Assembly: GCA_016200325.1 (NCBI GenBank)
Contig: JACQEZ010000008.1
Span: 167,940 to 231,939, forward strand
Length of the DNA stretch: 64,000 bases
Origin: Candidatus Manganitrophaceae bacterium
GTDB lineage: Bacteria; Nitrospirota; Nitrospiria; SBBL01; Manganitrophaceae
Direction of reading: 5' to 3'
Shown: piece by piece, positions 30,643 through 39,382 of the stretch
Position numbering within the stretch: position 1 is the first letter of the stretch
Layout of the letters: each line of letters starts with the position of its first letter
Program-made: the position numbers and the translations under genes
Notes under the pieces: generated by a model
What the model saw: only the letters and a program-made list of their open reading frames with translations
What the model was told of the DNA's origin: nothing
The model's database searches: none

Positions 30643-31779
30643 TTACAGGTTCCACCAGCTGACGACAATCGAGTAGAAAGCGTCAAAGGCAATCACGAGG
30701 AAAATCGACTGGACGACGCTGGTGGTGGTGTTTCGGCCGACGCTCTCGACGCTCCCCCGGACACGGAAGCCTTGATAACAGCCGGTCAGAGAGATGAGCA
30801 AGGCGAAAACCGGCGCCTTGCTGAGGCCGATCAGGTAATGCTTCAACGCAATCGCCTCCCGGAAGCGGGAGATGAATTCGGCAAACCGGACCCCGAGTTG
30901 ATCGAAGGCGACCAACATCCCGGCGAAGATGCCGACTCCGTCGGCAAACACGGTCAGGAGCGGAAGGGCGATCACCATGGCGGCGATTCGAGGGAGCACC
31001 AACAGCTCCATCGGCGGGATGCCGATCGTCCGCATCGCATCGAGCTCTTCGGTGACCTTCATCGTGCCGATCTCGGCGGTATAAGCCGCCCCCGAGCGGC
31101 CCGCCACCACGATCGCCGTCACCAATGGCGCGATCTCGCGCAGCAGAGAGATCCCGACCAGGTCGACGATGAAAATCTGGGCGCCGAAGAGGCGAAGCTG
31201 CGTCGCCCCCTGATAGGCGATTACCCCTCCCATCAAAAAAAGAAGGAGCCCGACGATTGGAAGCGCATTGTACCCATCGAGTTCAAGCCGCTTCAGCAAC
31301 GTTCGCCAGCGGAAATGCTTCGGGTGGGTCAGGGCGAAGAGGAAGGTCATCAGGCTCTCCCCCAGGAATGAGATTGCGTCGCGCAGTTCGCCCAGCCCTC
31401 GCCAGGCTAGTCTGCCGACCCGCTCCAACGGTCCCGGCTGAGGGAGAAAGGGGGCAATCGGAACCGTCGCGAAGCTGGCGGCCACCACCTGCATCAACTC
31501 GGCGTGTTCCGGTGAGAGATGCCGCAGAACGATCTGTTTCCCCCCCTGCCTGAGCGCGTCCAGGGTCCGGTGCAGCAGCCAGGCGCCGCCGGTGTCGAGC
31601 GTTTCTACCGCCCCAAACTCCCAGACCACCGCATCTCGATTCGGCCAGGGAAACGCCTCAATCCGCCGCTCCAGATCGGCCAGATGGGGAAGGGTCCAGC
31701 GGCCGTAAACATGGATCACCTGATCGACGCCGAGAGAGAGACCCGCCTGCTCCGCCGTCGACGCTCCTTTATCGTTCAT
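30643..31779 (-). CDS. mlaE: MlaE-type permease fused to N-terminal STAS domain
   Basis: A 378-residue permease. Residues 1-115 are a STAS-like domain (VWEFGAVETLDTGGAWLLHR), the role played by separate MlaB in Escherichia coli, so here the two subunits are fused. The rest carries the MlaE/permease helices with the family string GAAYTAEIGTMKVTEELDAM and the region LVLPRIAAMVIALPLLT. First gene of the operon mlaE-mlaF-mlaD-lipoprotein. Loss-of-asymmetry repair of the outer membrane is the likely job, based on the family. Confidence 0.92.
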   Translation of the reverse strand: MNDKGASTAEQAGLSLGVDQVIHVYGRWTLPHLADLERRIEAFPWPNRDAVVWEFGAVETLDTGGAWLLHRTLDALRQGGKQIVLRHLSPEHAELMQVVAASFATVPIAPFLPQPGPLERVGRLAWRGLGELRDAISFLGESLMTFLFALTHPKHFRWRTLLKRLELDGYNALPIVGLLLFLMGGVIAYQGATQLRLFGAQIFIVDLVGISLLREIAPLVTAIVVAGRSGAAYTAEIGTMKVTEELDAMRTIGIPPMELLVLPRIAAMVIALPLLTVFADGVGIFAGMLVAFDQLGVRFAEFISRFREAIALKHYLIGLSKAPVFALLISLTGCYQGFRVRGSVESVGRNTTTSVVQSIFLVIAFDAFYSIVVSWWNL

Positions 31780-31902
31780 CTGCCGCCACTGAAAGGGCTA
31801 CCACCTTCAACGTTCTCTCTATCAACTTAGGGGAAAGGAGAGGGCGACGTCTGTCGTAACCGTTACAGACCCTTTCATCCGATGCCGTCGGAGAGAGCCG
31901 CG

Positions 31903-32358
31903 CTAAAACCAATCGAACGAACGGAGTGCCCGTGTCAAAATAATCATAAATGCGATGAGGCCGATCAGGCATAAAAGCATCGCGACACCCATGCTGGGAG
32001 ACCATCCCGGCATTTTTTCATACCCGGAGATGTCATGGAACAGGCCGCTGTGCAGATGCCGTAGGATCAATTTATATTGCCATAGTGCAATCGCCAAGGA
32101 GAGGGTCCCCATGCCGATCAGAAGGAGGCCGATGACGTAGGGGAAGTTCGAACTCCTTGTCGGATTCACCCCGTCGGTTTGAGAGAAACGGTCTAAGACC
32201 TGCACGATCGCGAATCCGAATCCGATCAAAGAGACCGACGTTCGCATCCATGCCTCCAACGTCCGGTCCGCGCTCATACGGGTGCGAAGCCACGAAAGAT
32301 GGATAATGAGATCTTGAGGCGCCAAGGACCTTTTATGGATACCCTCCCCGTCCTCCAT
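31903..32358 (-). CDS. DUF202 (YidH-like) membrane protein
   Basis: A 151-residue protein with the family opening SWLRTRMSADRTLEAWMRTS, followed by three membrane helices (FGFAIVQVL, YVIGLLLIGMGTLSLAIAL, GVAMLLCLIGLIAFMIIL). DUF202 proteins are small inner-membrane proteins of unknown function. The ATG at 32358 is preceded by a weak GCAGG; the upstream frame to 32550 overlaps the neighbouring lipoprotein gene and is not used. It lies downstream of that gene on the same strand. Confidence 0.8.
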   Translation of the reverse strand: MEDGEGIHKRSLAPQDLIIHLSWLRTRMSADRTLEAWMRTSVSLIGFGFAIVQVLDRFSQTDGVNPTRSSNFPYVIGLLLIGMGTLSLAIALWQYKLILRHLHSGLFHDISGYEKMPGWSPSMGVAMLLCLIGLIAFMIILTRALRSFDWF

Positions 32359-32437
32359 GCCTGCTTCGATAGAAAGATCCGATTGTCGAAGGACGAGACG
32401 GCCGGCGGTTGATCCGGTCTCCCGACCTCCTGTTTTG

Positions 32438-32926
32438 TTATCCTTGATATTTGACCGCCACGCCGATGAGCTTCCGGCCGGAGGTGGTGCGGACTGTCCC
32501 ACTTCCCCACCAGAGGCCGGAGACATAGACGCCGAGCGGCTGGACACCATCGTAAACGATCACCACCGCGTCGGCGCCGAGCTTGCCTCCTTCTTGACGG
32601 AGCTTCTTCTCCAGCTTGTAGACCGGCGGCCCCGGCTTGATCGTCGCATCGACCACAATTTCACCGAGACGTTGATTCGGCCGGCTTGGCTCTTCACGCA
32701 GGATTTCAACCGCCACCGGATTGCTTTCCGGAAAATGCGGCGCGCCGGCATAGGGGATGGTGGCGGTCTCGAAGCTTGCGCACGACATGAGTAGAAAGGC
32801 GAGCATCATCGGCAACAAGAGATCCAGACTTTGCCTTATCGTTGAGCGCCATCCGGCTTTCGATTCATCCCGGTACATCCCCGGTTGAATCACGGCCCTT
32901 TTTTCATAAACAGATCGGTTTCGCAT
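32438..32926 (-). CDS. Hypothetical lipoprotein
   Basis: A 162-residue protein with a long charged N-terminus, a hydrophobic stretch (LLLPMMLAFLL) and a lipobox with Cys at about residue 49 (LMSCAS). The mature part has strand-rich motifs (RLGEIVVDATIKPG, GADAVVIVYDGV, LIGVAVKY) like small envelope stress lipoproteins. The start is supported by GGAGGAATA immediately upstream; the actual signal peptide might begin at Met17. A ten-base tandem repeat lies directly upstream of that ribosome site. Confidence 0.65.
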   Translation of the reverse strand: MRNRSVYEKRAVIQPGMYRDESKAGWRSTIRQSLDLLLPMMLAFLLMSCASFETATIPYAGAPHFPESNPVAVEILREEPSRPNQRLGEIVVDATIKPGPPVYKLEKKLRQEGGKLGADAVVIVYDGVQPLGVYVSGLWWGSGTVRTTSGRKLIGVAVKYQG

Positions 32927-33237
32927 TATTCCTCCGTATGCCGGCGTATACCGGCTTGGTACCGGCTTGTACCGGTCGGCAGCGCCGAGGGCCTTGCCTC
33001 TCGGCAGAGAGACAGATGTAAACCGCTGTGGCCGGAAGGATTTATGATTTATTGTATTGAAGAACGGGAATCGAAACCGGAAGGTCCATTACAATTAAAC
33101 CGGGCGGAAATTGGGTAATCTTTATGGAGGGCTCGTCCCTTCGTGGAGGAATAGCTCTTTTAGGTAATTGAAGCGTACTGGTTATAAGAATTAAAATAAA
33201 AACCATGGATTAGCTTTAGTTCAATGGAGGGTCAAAT
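32927..33237. other. Intergenic region between lipoprotein genes
   Basis: About 310 bases between two divergently placed genes, presumably holding both promoters. It contains the ten-base tandem repeat at 32938-32982 and an AT-rich block just before 33238. No clear -35/-10 pair could be fixed by eye. Confidence 0.4.
32938..32982. repeat. Short tandem repeat, about ten-base period
   Basis: Four to five units built on TACCGGCTTG occur in tandem (TATGCCGGCG, TATACCGGCTTGG, TACCGGCTTG, TACCGGTCGG). It lies just upstream of the lipoprotein ribosome site on the minus strand. Confidence 0.6.
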
Positions 33238-33651
33238 ATGAAAAATGCAGTGGTGTTTTTAACCGTTCTTCTCACATTCGCTGGTTGTGCCTCGACCCAC
33301 AACATGTTCGGCGGAGGATCCAAACCGCAGGTGGCATCGCCGAAAGAGATGCCGGAAACGGCCAAAGATGAATTCAATAAGGGAATGACTGCTTATGAAA
33401 ACGAGCAGTATGTGAGTGCGGAGCAGCATTTTGAGAATGTCGTTCGAATCGACAATACCATTCCCGAGGCGCATCTCAACCTGGCGCTCTCTCTTTATCA
33501 ACAGTCGAAAACCGACCAGGCCAATAAACATTTCGACGAGGCAAAGCGACTTTACTCGGATGAGATCGGAAGAGGGAGCCGCGCCCGAGGGGTACGGCCG
33601 ATGCCCTCCGATTCCGGGACAAGCCCATCAGACCCTTCCAGTTCCAGATAA
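33238..33651 (+). CDS. TPR-containing lipoprotein
   Basis: A 137-residue lipoprotein: signal peptide VVFLTVLLTFAGC with Cys at residue 18, then a low-complexity linker, and one or two TPR units (about 50-100, FNKGMTAYENEQYVSAEQHF and AHLNLALSLYQQSKTDQANK). The ATG follows GGAGGGTCAAAT. TPR lipoproteins of this size often join outer-membrane or pilus assembly. No partner gene is adjacent; the SUMF1 gene converges on it with a 41-base gap. Confidence 0.75.
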   Translation: MKNAVVFLTVLLTFAGCASTHNMFGGGSKPQVASPKEMPETAKDEFNKGMTAYENEQYVSAEQHFENVVRIDNTIPEAHLNLALSLYQQSKTDQANKHFDEAKRLYSDEIGRGSRARGVRPMPSDSGTSPSDPSSSR

Positions 33652-33692
33652 CGCTTTACGGGATGTGCGGAGAAGACGGGGGGAGAAAAGGG

Positions 33693-34598
33693 TTACTCTT
33701 TGAGGTCTCGCGCGCAGCGGAATCCGACGCTGCTCTCCCCCCGTTCGGGGTGGGCGCCGCCGAAGCGCTTGGAGGCGCGGAGGTCGTGCGCCGTGCTGTT
33801 GAATGATCCGCCACGGTAGACCAGGACCTTATTCATGTCAGGCTGTTCCGGCCCTTTTGGATTCTTGAAGGGAGAGGTTTTATAGTAGAACTGGTCATAC
33901 CAGTCGGAGACCCACTCCGAGACATTTCCGGCCATGTCATAGAGGCCGTAAGGGCTCCGTCCCTGCTCGAAGCTGCCGACCGGCGCGCTGTATTTGAAAC
34001 CGTCTTCCTCACCCCGGCCGTTGGCCAGCTTCGTATTGAACGGGTCTCCCCAGGGATAGGTCTGGCCGTTTTCGCCCCGCGCCGCTTTCTCCCACTCCGC
34101 TTCGGTCGGGAGGCGCTTGCCGGCCCATTTACAATAGGCAAAGGCGTCGATCCAGGTGACGCCGACGACCGGCTGCTTGTCCCCCTTTAATAGGTTGACA
34201 TCGTCTTCAAAAACGGGAATGGTTGGCAGCGGTCGCTTCAGCATCTTCGCGAAGCGCTGATAGTCGGTGTTCGTCACTTCGTATTTATCCATATAATACG
34301 CGTCGAGATAGATCACCCGCTGGGGCTGTTCGTCAAAATCCCCTTCGGGTCCTCCGCCCATGGTAAACGAGCCGGCGGGGATCAAGACCATCTCCCGATC
34401 GTCTCCCCCTTTGATGGTCTGAAACTGACTGTAGTCGACCGTCTTCATGGTGGGAAGCGCCTCTTTTTCGGTCTTGATCTTTCCCGCCCGCTCCGCCAGC
34501 TTCTTTGATTTTCCCGACTCAACCACCAAGGCAGCCATCATTAAGATCGTCAGCATTACCATGGTCACGGCGATTCCGATAATGACCCCTCGGTTCAT
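33693..34598 (-). CDS. SUMF1/formylglycine-generating-enzyme-like protein
   Basis: A 301-residue protein with one N-terminal membrane helix (VIIGIAVTMVMLTILMMAALVV) and an FGE-sulfatase domain from about 70: MVLIPAGSFTMGGGPEGDF, EVTNTDYQRFAK, RLPTEAEWEKAARG, YDMAGNVSEWVSDWY and the closing GFRCARD are hallmarks. The reactive cysteine pair of true formylglycine-generating enzymes is not evident, so a binding or structural role is likelier. The start has AAGGAG nearby. No sulfatase is near. Confidence 0.85.
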   Translation of the reverse strand: MNRGVIIGIAVTMVMLTILMMAALVVESGKSKKLAERAGKIKTEKEALPTMKTVDYSQFQTIKGGDDREMVLIPAGSFTMGGGPEGDFDEQPQRVIYLDAYYMDKYEVTNTDYQRFAKMLKRPLPTIPVFEDDVNLLKGDKQPVVGVTWIDAFAYCKWAGKRLPTEAEWEKAARGENGQTYPWGDPFNTKLANGRGEEDGFKYSAPVGSFEQGRSPYGLYDMAGNVSEWVSDWYDQFYYKTSPFKNPKGPEQPDMNKVLVYRGGSFNSTAHDLRASKRFGGAHPERGESSVGFRCARDLKE

Positions 34599-34745
34599 TC
34601 GAACTCCTTAGAATGATTGTAAATGGTCGTTCAAAATCGTTTCAATATAGCGAATTCACCCTTCCATTGCAAGTCCAATCCAGGCTGGATCGTCTCCGAA
34701 TTAGGATCCGAGGCGCAGGAATTGGACAGGAATTGGAATGGAGCG

Positions 34746-34787
34746 CTGCGCTTGACCTGCCTGCCTGAAAGTTGTGGGGTGAAACCC
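34746..34787 (+). repeat. Element matching 38784-38825
   Basis: About 33 of 42 positions match the stretch at 38784-38825 in the same orientation by hand alignment, including CTTGACC, CTGCCT and AAAGT. Each ends in a G-run, short loop and CCC that can form a hairpin. Similarity fades but continues for some 25 bases (CCACGG region). Confidence 0.5.
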
Positions 34788-34939
34788 GACAAGACACACC
34801 CAACCACGGCTTCCCTTCTTACAAATATGGCGATCGACCAGGTGAAATCCACCGCGCATCATCTGAACCATTCCGATTCTGCCCATCACCAACAGATCCC
34901 TCCGGGATAGAAAATGTTCCTCCAGATCCGAGTCGTCCG

Positions 34940-34968
34940 TTGCAATTTCCCCGACGCGTCGATATAAT
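34940..34968 (+). promoter_or_regulatory. Promoter of the molybdopterin oxidoreductase gene
   Basis: TTGCAA at 34940-34945, a 17-base spacer and TATAAT at 34963-34968. The predicted start lies at 34974-34976, on or next to the ATG at 34976, and no ribosome site is present in front of the ATG. Confidence 0.65.
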
Positions 34969-34975
34969 CGCCCCT

Positions 34976-35971
34976 ATGAACCTCCTCGATCGGCGGAATT
35001 TTCTCCGTTACAGTAGCCTCGGCATCTTCGCCACCCTCTTCACCCGCAAGGTCGAAGCGGCGACCTTTCTGATGAAGAAATTCTTGGCCCTTCCCCCGAA
35101 AGAGGTCCCCTTCATCACTTCCAACGAAAATTTCTACGTCGTCAATTACTCAAAGCCGCCTCAGGTCGATCTGGACGGCTGGGCGCTGCAGATCACCGGC
35201 AAGGTGGAGCGACCGCTTCGGCTCACCTATCTAGAGCTTCTCTCCCGCCCCGCCGTCGAAAAGGTGGTAACCCTCGAATGCATCGACAATGAGGTCGCGG
35301 GAGAGCTGATCAGCAATGCCCTCTGGAAAGGGGTGTCGCTCAAAAGCCTGCTTCAGGAGGCCAAGCCGCTGACGACGGCGCAAGATGTGGCGATGTTTGG
35401 CGCGGAAGCCTACTCCGACAGCATCACCCTCGATCGCGCGATGAATTACGACGTCTTTCTCGCGTATCAAATGAACGGGGCGACGCTGTCGAAGGAGCAC
35501 GGCTATCCGCTGCGGGCGGTGGTGCCGGGATTGTACGGAATCAAGAATGTAAAATGGTTGACGAAGATTGAAGTGGTCGATGAAGACTACAAAGGCTATT
35601 GGCAGCAAAAGGGATGGACCGACGAAGCGACGATTAAGGTGACCTCTCGGATCGATGCCCCCGGCGCATATAATACGATAAAGCCGGGATATCTCTTTCA
35701 AGGAATCGCCTTCACCGGTGGATATGGCATCAGCACCGTCGAGCTCTCCTTCGACGGCGGAAAGAGCTGGGAACGGGCCGCGCTGGAGCCCCCTCCCTCG
35801 ATGTATTCTTGGGTCTTCTGGAAATACGAGTGGAAAGATCCGACGCCGGGGAGCTACCAAGTCTTCTCAAAAGCGACCGACAAGCTCGGGCGGACCCAAA
35901 CCGCCTTCGTCGCCCGCGCCTTTCCCGACGGCACCTCCGGACTTCACTCCGTCGTCACCTTCGTCGAGTAG
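34976..35971 (+). CDS. Tat-exported molybdopterin oxidoreductase (sulfite oxidase/YedY family)
   Basis: A 331-residue protein with a twin-arginine leader (DRRNFLRYSS). The molybdopterin domain runs about 55-220, with the Mo-ligand Cys in VTLECIDNEVAG, then LRAVVPGLYGIKNVKW, the usual phrase before the C-terminal dimer-type domain (about 235-331; VELSFDGGKSWERAAL). Sulfite-oxidase relatives with this dimer domain oxidise sulfite or reduce sulfoxides. No haem motif (CxxCH) and no partner cytochrome is adjacent. The gene has no Shine-Dalgarno sequence. Confidence 0.85.
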   Translation: MNLLDRRNFLRYSSLGIFATLFTRKVEAATFLMKKFLALPPKEVPFITSNENFYVVNYSKPPQVDLDGWALQITGKVERPLRLTYLELLSRPAVEKVVTLECIDNEVAGELISNALWKGVSLKSLLQEAKPLTTAQDVAMFGAEAYSDSITLDRAMNYDVFLAYQMNGATLSKEHGYPLRAVVPGLYGIKNVKWLTKIEVVDEDYKGYWQQKGWTDEATIKVTSRIDAPGAYNTIKPGYLFQGIAFTGGYGISTVELSFDGGKSWERAALEPPPSMYSWVFWKYEWKDPTPGSYQVFSKATDKLGRTQTAFVARAFPDGTSGLHSVVTFVE

Positions 35972-35974
35972 CCG

Positions 35975-36553
35975 TCACCGCTTCGAATCGGGTTTCTCCT
36001 CAAGCCGCCTCTCCCCTCGAACCAGCCAATAAACCAGTCCGACCACCACCGCCACGGCGAACAAGAGGCTCAGGCTTTTTGGGATCAGCGGAGAAGCGTG
36101 CAGAGCCAGCTCGGTGGCGCTGTAGCCAAGGCCGAAGATCACCCCGGACCAGATGAAACAATTGATCAGCTCCAGCCCGGCAAAGATCGGCCACGGCATG
36201 CCAGCGAGCCCGATCGCCACGGCGCCGACGATCCGCATTCCGTAAAGGTATTGAAGGAGAAAAATGCTCAATGTCGGATGGGTCTGGAGGAGCGAGAGCG
36301 CCCGATCGATCTTCGGTCGCCAGCGGGGAAGCCACGCCAACAGATCTCTCTCATGCATGTATCGGCCCAAGGCGTAGAAGACGAGATGCCCGACATACGC
36401 GCCGAGGGCGCCGACCAGCCAGACGCGCGAAGCCGACAGGAGATGCTCGCGCGCCAGTCCGCCGGCAATCAAAAGGATCGCCTCTCCTTCGAAAAAGGTG
36501 CCGAGCAGAACACCCCAAAGGCCATAGTATTGAAGCAGCTCGATGAGAGACAT
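35975..36553 (-). CDS. DedA family membrane protein
   Basis: A 192-residue membrane protein of the DedA/VTT family, small-undecaprenyl or lipid flippase relatives. The family opening LLGTFFEGEAILLIAGGLA and the motif GAYVGHLVFYALGRYM, then LLQYLYGMRIVGAVAIGLAGMP, are visible. About five membrane helices. I place the start at 36553 (AGGAAGGG upstream) rather than 36574. The gene ends four bases from the molybdoenzyme stop on the opposite strand; the two are convergent with no room for a terminator between. Confidence 0.88.
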   Translation of the reverse strand: MSLIELLQYYGLWGVLLGTFFEGEAILLIAGGLAREHLLSASRVWLVGALGAYVGHLVFYALGRYMHERDLLAWLPRWRPKIDRALSLLQTHPTLSIFLLQYLYGMRIVGAVAIGLAGMPWPIFAGLELINCFIWSGVIFGLGYSATELALHASPLIPKSLSLLFAVAVVVGLVYWLVRGERRLEEKPDSKR

Positions 36554-36885
36554 CACGAACCCTTCCTGCTGCATCTACCGCTTCATTATCGCCGAACGGG
36601 TCGGAAGGCCGCAAGCCCCGCCGAAAAATTAAGATAAAGAACCCCGCCCTATATGTTAGGGCTCGACCAGAGGAAATCGATGTTGAACGGTTCTTATCTG
36701 TTGATGGAACATCCGTCGGTGTAAAAGTAGCGCTTGTGTACAGGGAAAGGACCCATCCCGGTCCTCAGAGGACTTCCTTTTCGAAACCCAAAATATGCGG
36801 TTCCCCGCCTAAAAGGCGGGGCCTAGGACTGAAGTAAAATAAAGGTCGGCACAAAAGCGCACGAGGCGTTCTGTCGAGCGCTTCC
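36554..36885. other. Intergenic region with IS-end-like hairpin
   Basis: About 330 bases with no plausible gene. The stretch holds a strong hairpin (36803-36821) and little else recognisable. It separates two minus-strand genes, aspS upstream and dedA downstream. Confidence 0.4.
36803..36821. repeat. Perfect eight-base hairpin
   Basis: CCCCGCCT, loop AAA, AGGCGGGG. No T-run follows on either strand, so it is a poor terminator. The form (GC-rich stem with a tiny loop near GGTTCCCC) recalls the subterminal hairpins of IS200/IS605 elements, but no transposase or TnpB remains. Confidence 0.55.
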
Positions 36886-38643
36886 TTATTCTGTGCTCTT
36901 GATGTGAAGCTCTTTGAGCTGCCGGAGATCGACCTCGGAAGGGGCGTTCGTCATGAGGCAGATTCCCTTTTGGGTCTTTGGGAAAGCGATCACATCCCGG
37001 ATCGAGTCGACGCCGGCGAGAATCGCCGTCAGCCGATCGAACCCGAACGCGATGCCGCCGTGCGGGGGCGCTCCGTACTGAAGCGCTTGAAGGAGAAAAC
37101 CAAACTTGGCCTCGGCCTCCGGTTTGGTGATGCCGAGCAGATCGAACATCTTCGACTGAACATCGTTCTGATGAATACGAATGCTTCCGCCGCCGATTTC
37201 GGTCCCATTTAAAACGATGTCGTACGCTTTGGCCCGCGCCCGAAGGGGGTCGGTCGACAACAGCGGGATGTCCTCATCCATCGGAGAGGTGAACGGATGG
37301 TGCATCGCCACATAGCGCTTTTCGGTTTCGTCATATTCCAGCAGCGGGAAATCGGTTACCCAGAGGAGCTTGAGCGCCTTCGGATCGATCAGGTTGAGCC
37401 GCCGGGCGATGACGAGACGAAGGTGTCCGAGGACTTCATAGACCACTTTTTCCCGATCGGCGACAAAGAGGAGGAGGTCCCCCGGCACCGCTTCCAGCCG
37501 CTGCCCGATTTCATTGAGCATCTCCGGTTTGAAGAACTTGGCGATCGGCGCCTCCATTCCTTCCGGCGTTACCTTCATCCAGGCAAGCCCCTTGGCGCCG
37601 CGTCCGGTCGCCTCCAGCGTCAGCGCATCGAGCTCCTTCCGGGAGAGGGTCGCCAATCCCTTCGCATTGATCCCATGGACCCGCCCCTTCTGCTCGACCG
37701 CGTCACGGAAGACTTTAAATTCAGAGCGCGCCGCGATGTCGGAGAGGTCTTTTAATTCCAGCCCGAATCGAAGGTCGGGCTTGTCGACGCCGAACCGGCT
37801 CATCGCCTCCTGATAGGTCATCCGCGGGAAAGGGGTTTCAAGTTGAATCCCTTTTACCTCGAAGAGGACGGTCCGGACCATCTCTTCCGTCAGAGTCAGG
37901 ATGTCCTCCCGCTCGATGAATGACATCTCGATGTCGATCTGGGTAAATTCCGGCTGGCGATCGGCGCGGAGGTCTTCATCCCGGAAGCAGCGGACGATCT
38001 GGTAGTAGCGGTCGAATCCAGAAATCATCAAAATCTGCTTGAAGAGTTGCGGCGACTGCGGCAGCGCATAAAACTGGCCGACGTTCAACCGGCTCGGGAC
38101 GAGGAAATCGCGCGCCCCTTCCGGCGTGCTCTTTGTAAGAAAAGGGGTCTCTATCTCTAGAAATTGATGCGCGTCGAGAAAGCGGCGAACCGCCTTTGAA
38201 AGGTTGTGACGGAGGATGAAATTCGCCTGGACCGATCTCCGTCGCAGGTCGAGGTAGCGGTATTGAAGCCGAAGCGATTCGGACGGCTCCTTCTCCTCTT
38301 CGATCGAAAAGGGGGGGGTCAATGCGGCGTTGAGGATGGTTAGATCGCTGGCATGGACCTCAATCTCCCCAGTGGGAAGCTCTCGATTCTCCGTTCCCGC
38401 GGGCCGGCGGATCACTTTGCCGTCGACCTGAATCACATACTCCGATCGGAGCTGATGCGCCCGCTGATGAATCTCCTCGGAGAGCTGCGGGTTGAAGACG
38501 ACCTGGACCAGCCCTTCCCGATCCCGAAGATCGATAAAGATGAGCCCCCCATGATCGCGCCGGCGATGGACCCACCCCACCAGCGTGACCTCTTTTCCAA
38601 CCTGCGCCGCGGTCACGGCACCGCAATATTCCGTCCGTTTCAT
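36886..38643 (-). CDS. aspS: Aspartyl-tRNA synthetase
   Basis: A 585-residue bacterial-type AspRS that charges tRNA-Asp (or also tRNA-Asn if non-discriminating; this cannot be told here). The OB-fold anticodon domain spans 1-110 ([20 protein letters not shown]), followed by class II motifs: motif 2 [18 protein letters not shown] and motif 3 GIAFGFDRL near the C-terminus, with the bacterial GAD insertion between. The start at 38643 (MKRTEYCGA) is the standard one; a frame to 38835 runs through non-coding repeats and is excluded. Length and motifs are normal. Confidence 0.97.
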   Translation of the reverse strand: MKRTEYCGAVTAAQVGKEVTLVGWVHRRRDHGGLIFIDLRDREGLVQVVFNPQLSEEIHQRAHQLRSEYVIQVDGKVIRRPAGTENRELPTGEIEVHASDLTILNAALTPPFSIEEEKEPSESLRLQYRYLDLRRRSVQANFILRHNLSKAVRRFLDAHQFLEIETPFLTKSTPEGARDFLVPSRLNVGQFYALPQSPQLFKQILMISGFDRYYQIVRCFRDEDLRADRQPEFTQIDIEMSFIEREDILTLTEEMVRTVLFEVKGIQLETPFPRMTYQEAMSRFGVDKPDLRFGLELKDLSDIAARSEFKVFRDAVEQKGRVHGINAKGLATLSRKELDALTLEATGRGAKGLAWMKVTPEGMEAPIAKFFKPEMLNEIGQRLEAVPGDLLLFVADREKVVYEVLGHLRLVIARRLNLIDPKALKLLWVTDFPLLEYDETEKRYVAMHHPFTSPMDEDIPLLSTDPLRARAKAYDIVLNGTEIGGGSIRIHQNDVQSKMFDLLGITKPEAEAKFGFLLQALQYGAPPHGGIAFGFDRLTAILAGVDSIRDVIAFPKTQKGICLMTNAPSEVDLRQLKELHIKSTE

Positions 38644-38783
38644 CCGTCTATACCTTCCCTGAAATGCACTGGCGTGCAGATTAACACGCGGGATTTCCCT
38701 TGTCAACGCGCGGAAAAATTTTTGAACGATTTTGCTTATTTCAGGAAGTTTAATGAGAGGATCAAGAACGTCGGAATAGGGTG

Positions 38784-39330
38784 CTGCTCTTGACCCACCT
38801 GCCTTAAAGTCGTCGGGTTTTACCCCACCCCCCACCGTGGGGGCCGACTGCCCGGCCGTTTATCATCTGTGGGGCCGGCGCAAGGAGAAGAAGATGGATT
38901 TCCGATCGTTACACCCGGTGCGCCTTGCCCCACTCCCAAGGCCTCCCCGTGCAGCCGGGGGAGAGATCCCCCCGCACCCCCTTACGGTCACAACTTGCAC
39001 CACGCACGGAAGAGCGCCGTGGATGGTGCTTCGACAGGTGACCTGATTCGGTAGGTGAGGCGTCTGATATAAAACGCAGCAGACTGGGGGGGGCGTAGTA
39101 CGCCCTTGCCGCGCAGTCGCTTACGCCCCTTTTTTAAACAGACCTGGAATCGGGTTTATCTCCTCGAAGGGGGGCAGAGGGGAAGCCTTGGGTATGGGGC
39201 AGGGCACACCGAGTGTGAGGATCGGAAATCCACCTTCTTCTGCCGGCGCCGGTCCCACAGCATATCAACCATGGCAAAACGGCCCCACGCCTTGCATGTC
39301 GTGGGACGTGGGGCGAAGCCCCATTCCAAT
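38784..39330. repeat. Large imperfect inverted repeat, non-coding element
   Basis: Two 82-base arms, 38867-38948 and 39179-39260, are reverse complements at about 69 of 82 positions with no gap. Their core is GGATTTCCGATCG on the left and CGGAAATCC on the right, followed by a C-rich hairpin-forming stretch. The arms face each other across 230 bases with no gene. Outside the arms lie further similar short hairpins, and at 38784-38825 the unit shared with 34746-34787. It could be a miniature mobile element, two inverted copies of a structured RNA, or a remnant of a larger insertion. No ORF of quality lies within. Confidence 0.7.
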
Positions 39331-39382
39331 ATCCGATGATCTTAATTCTTAAGCAGGACAGTATCGATTCACCAGCGACGAT

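Larger units (their letters stand above)
34599..34975. other. Intergenic region with repeat and promoter
   Basis: About 375 bases between divergent genes. It holds a 42-base relative (34746-34787) of an element near 38784, and a promoter just before the molybdoenzyme gene. Frames of 60-95 codons on both strands here look non-coding. Confidence 0.45.

Noticed and set aside
36803..36821. Terminator of aspS
   Set aside because: The hairpin is strong but no T-run follows on the minus strand, so it is listed only as a hairpin.
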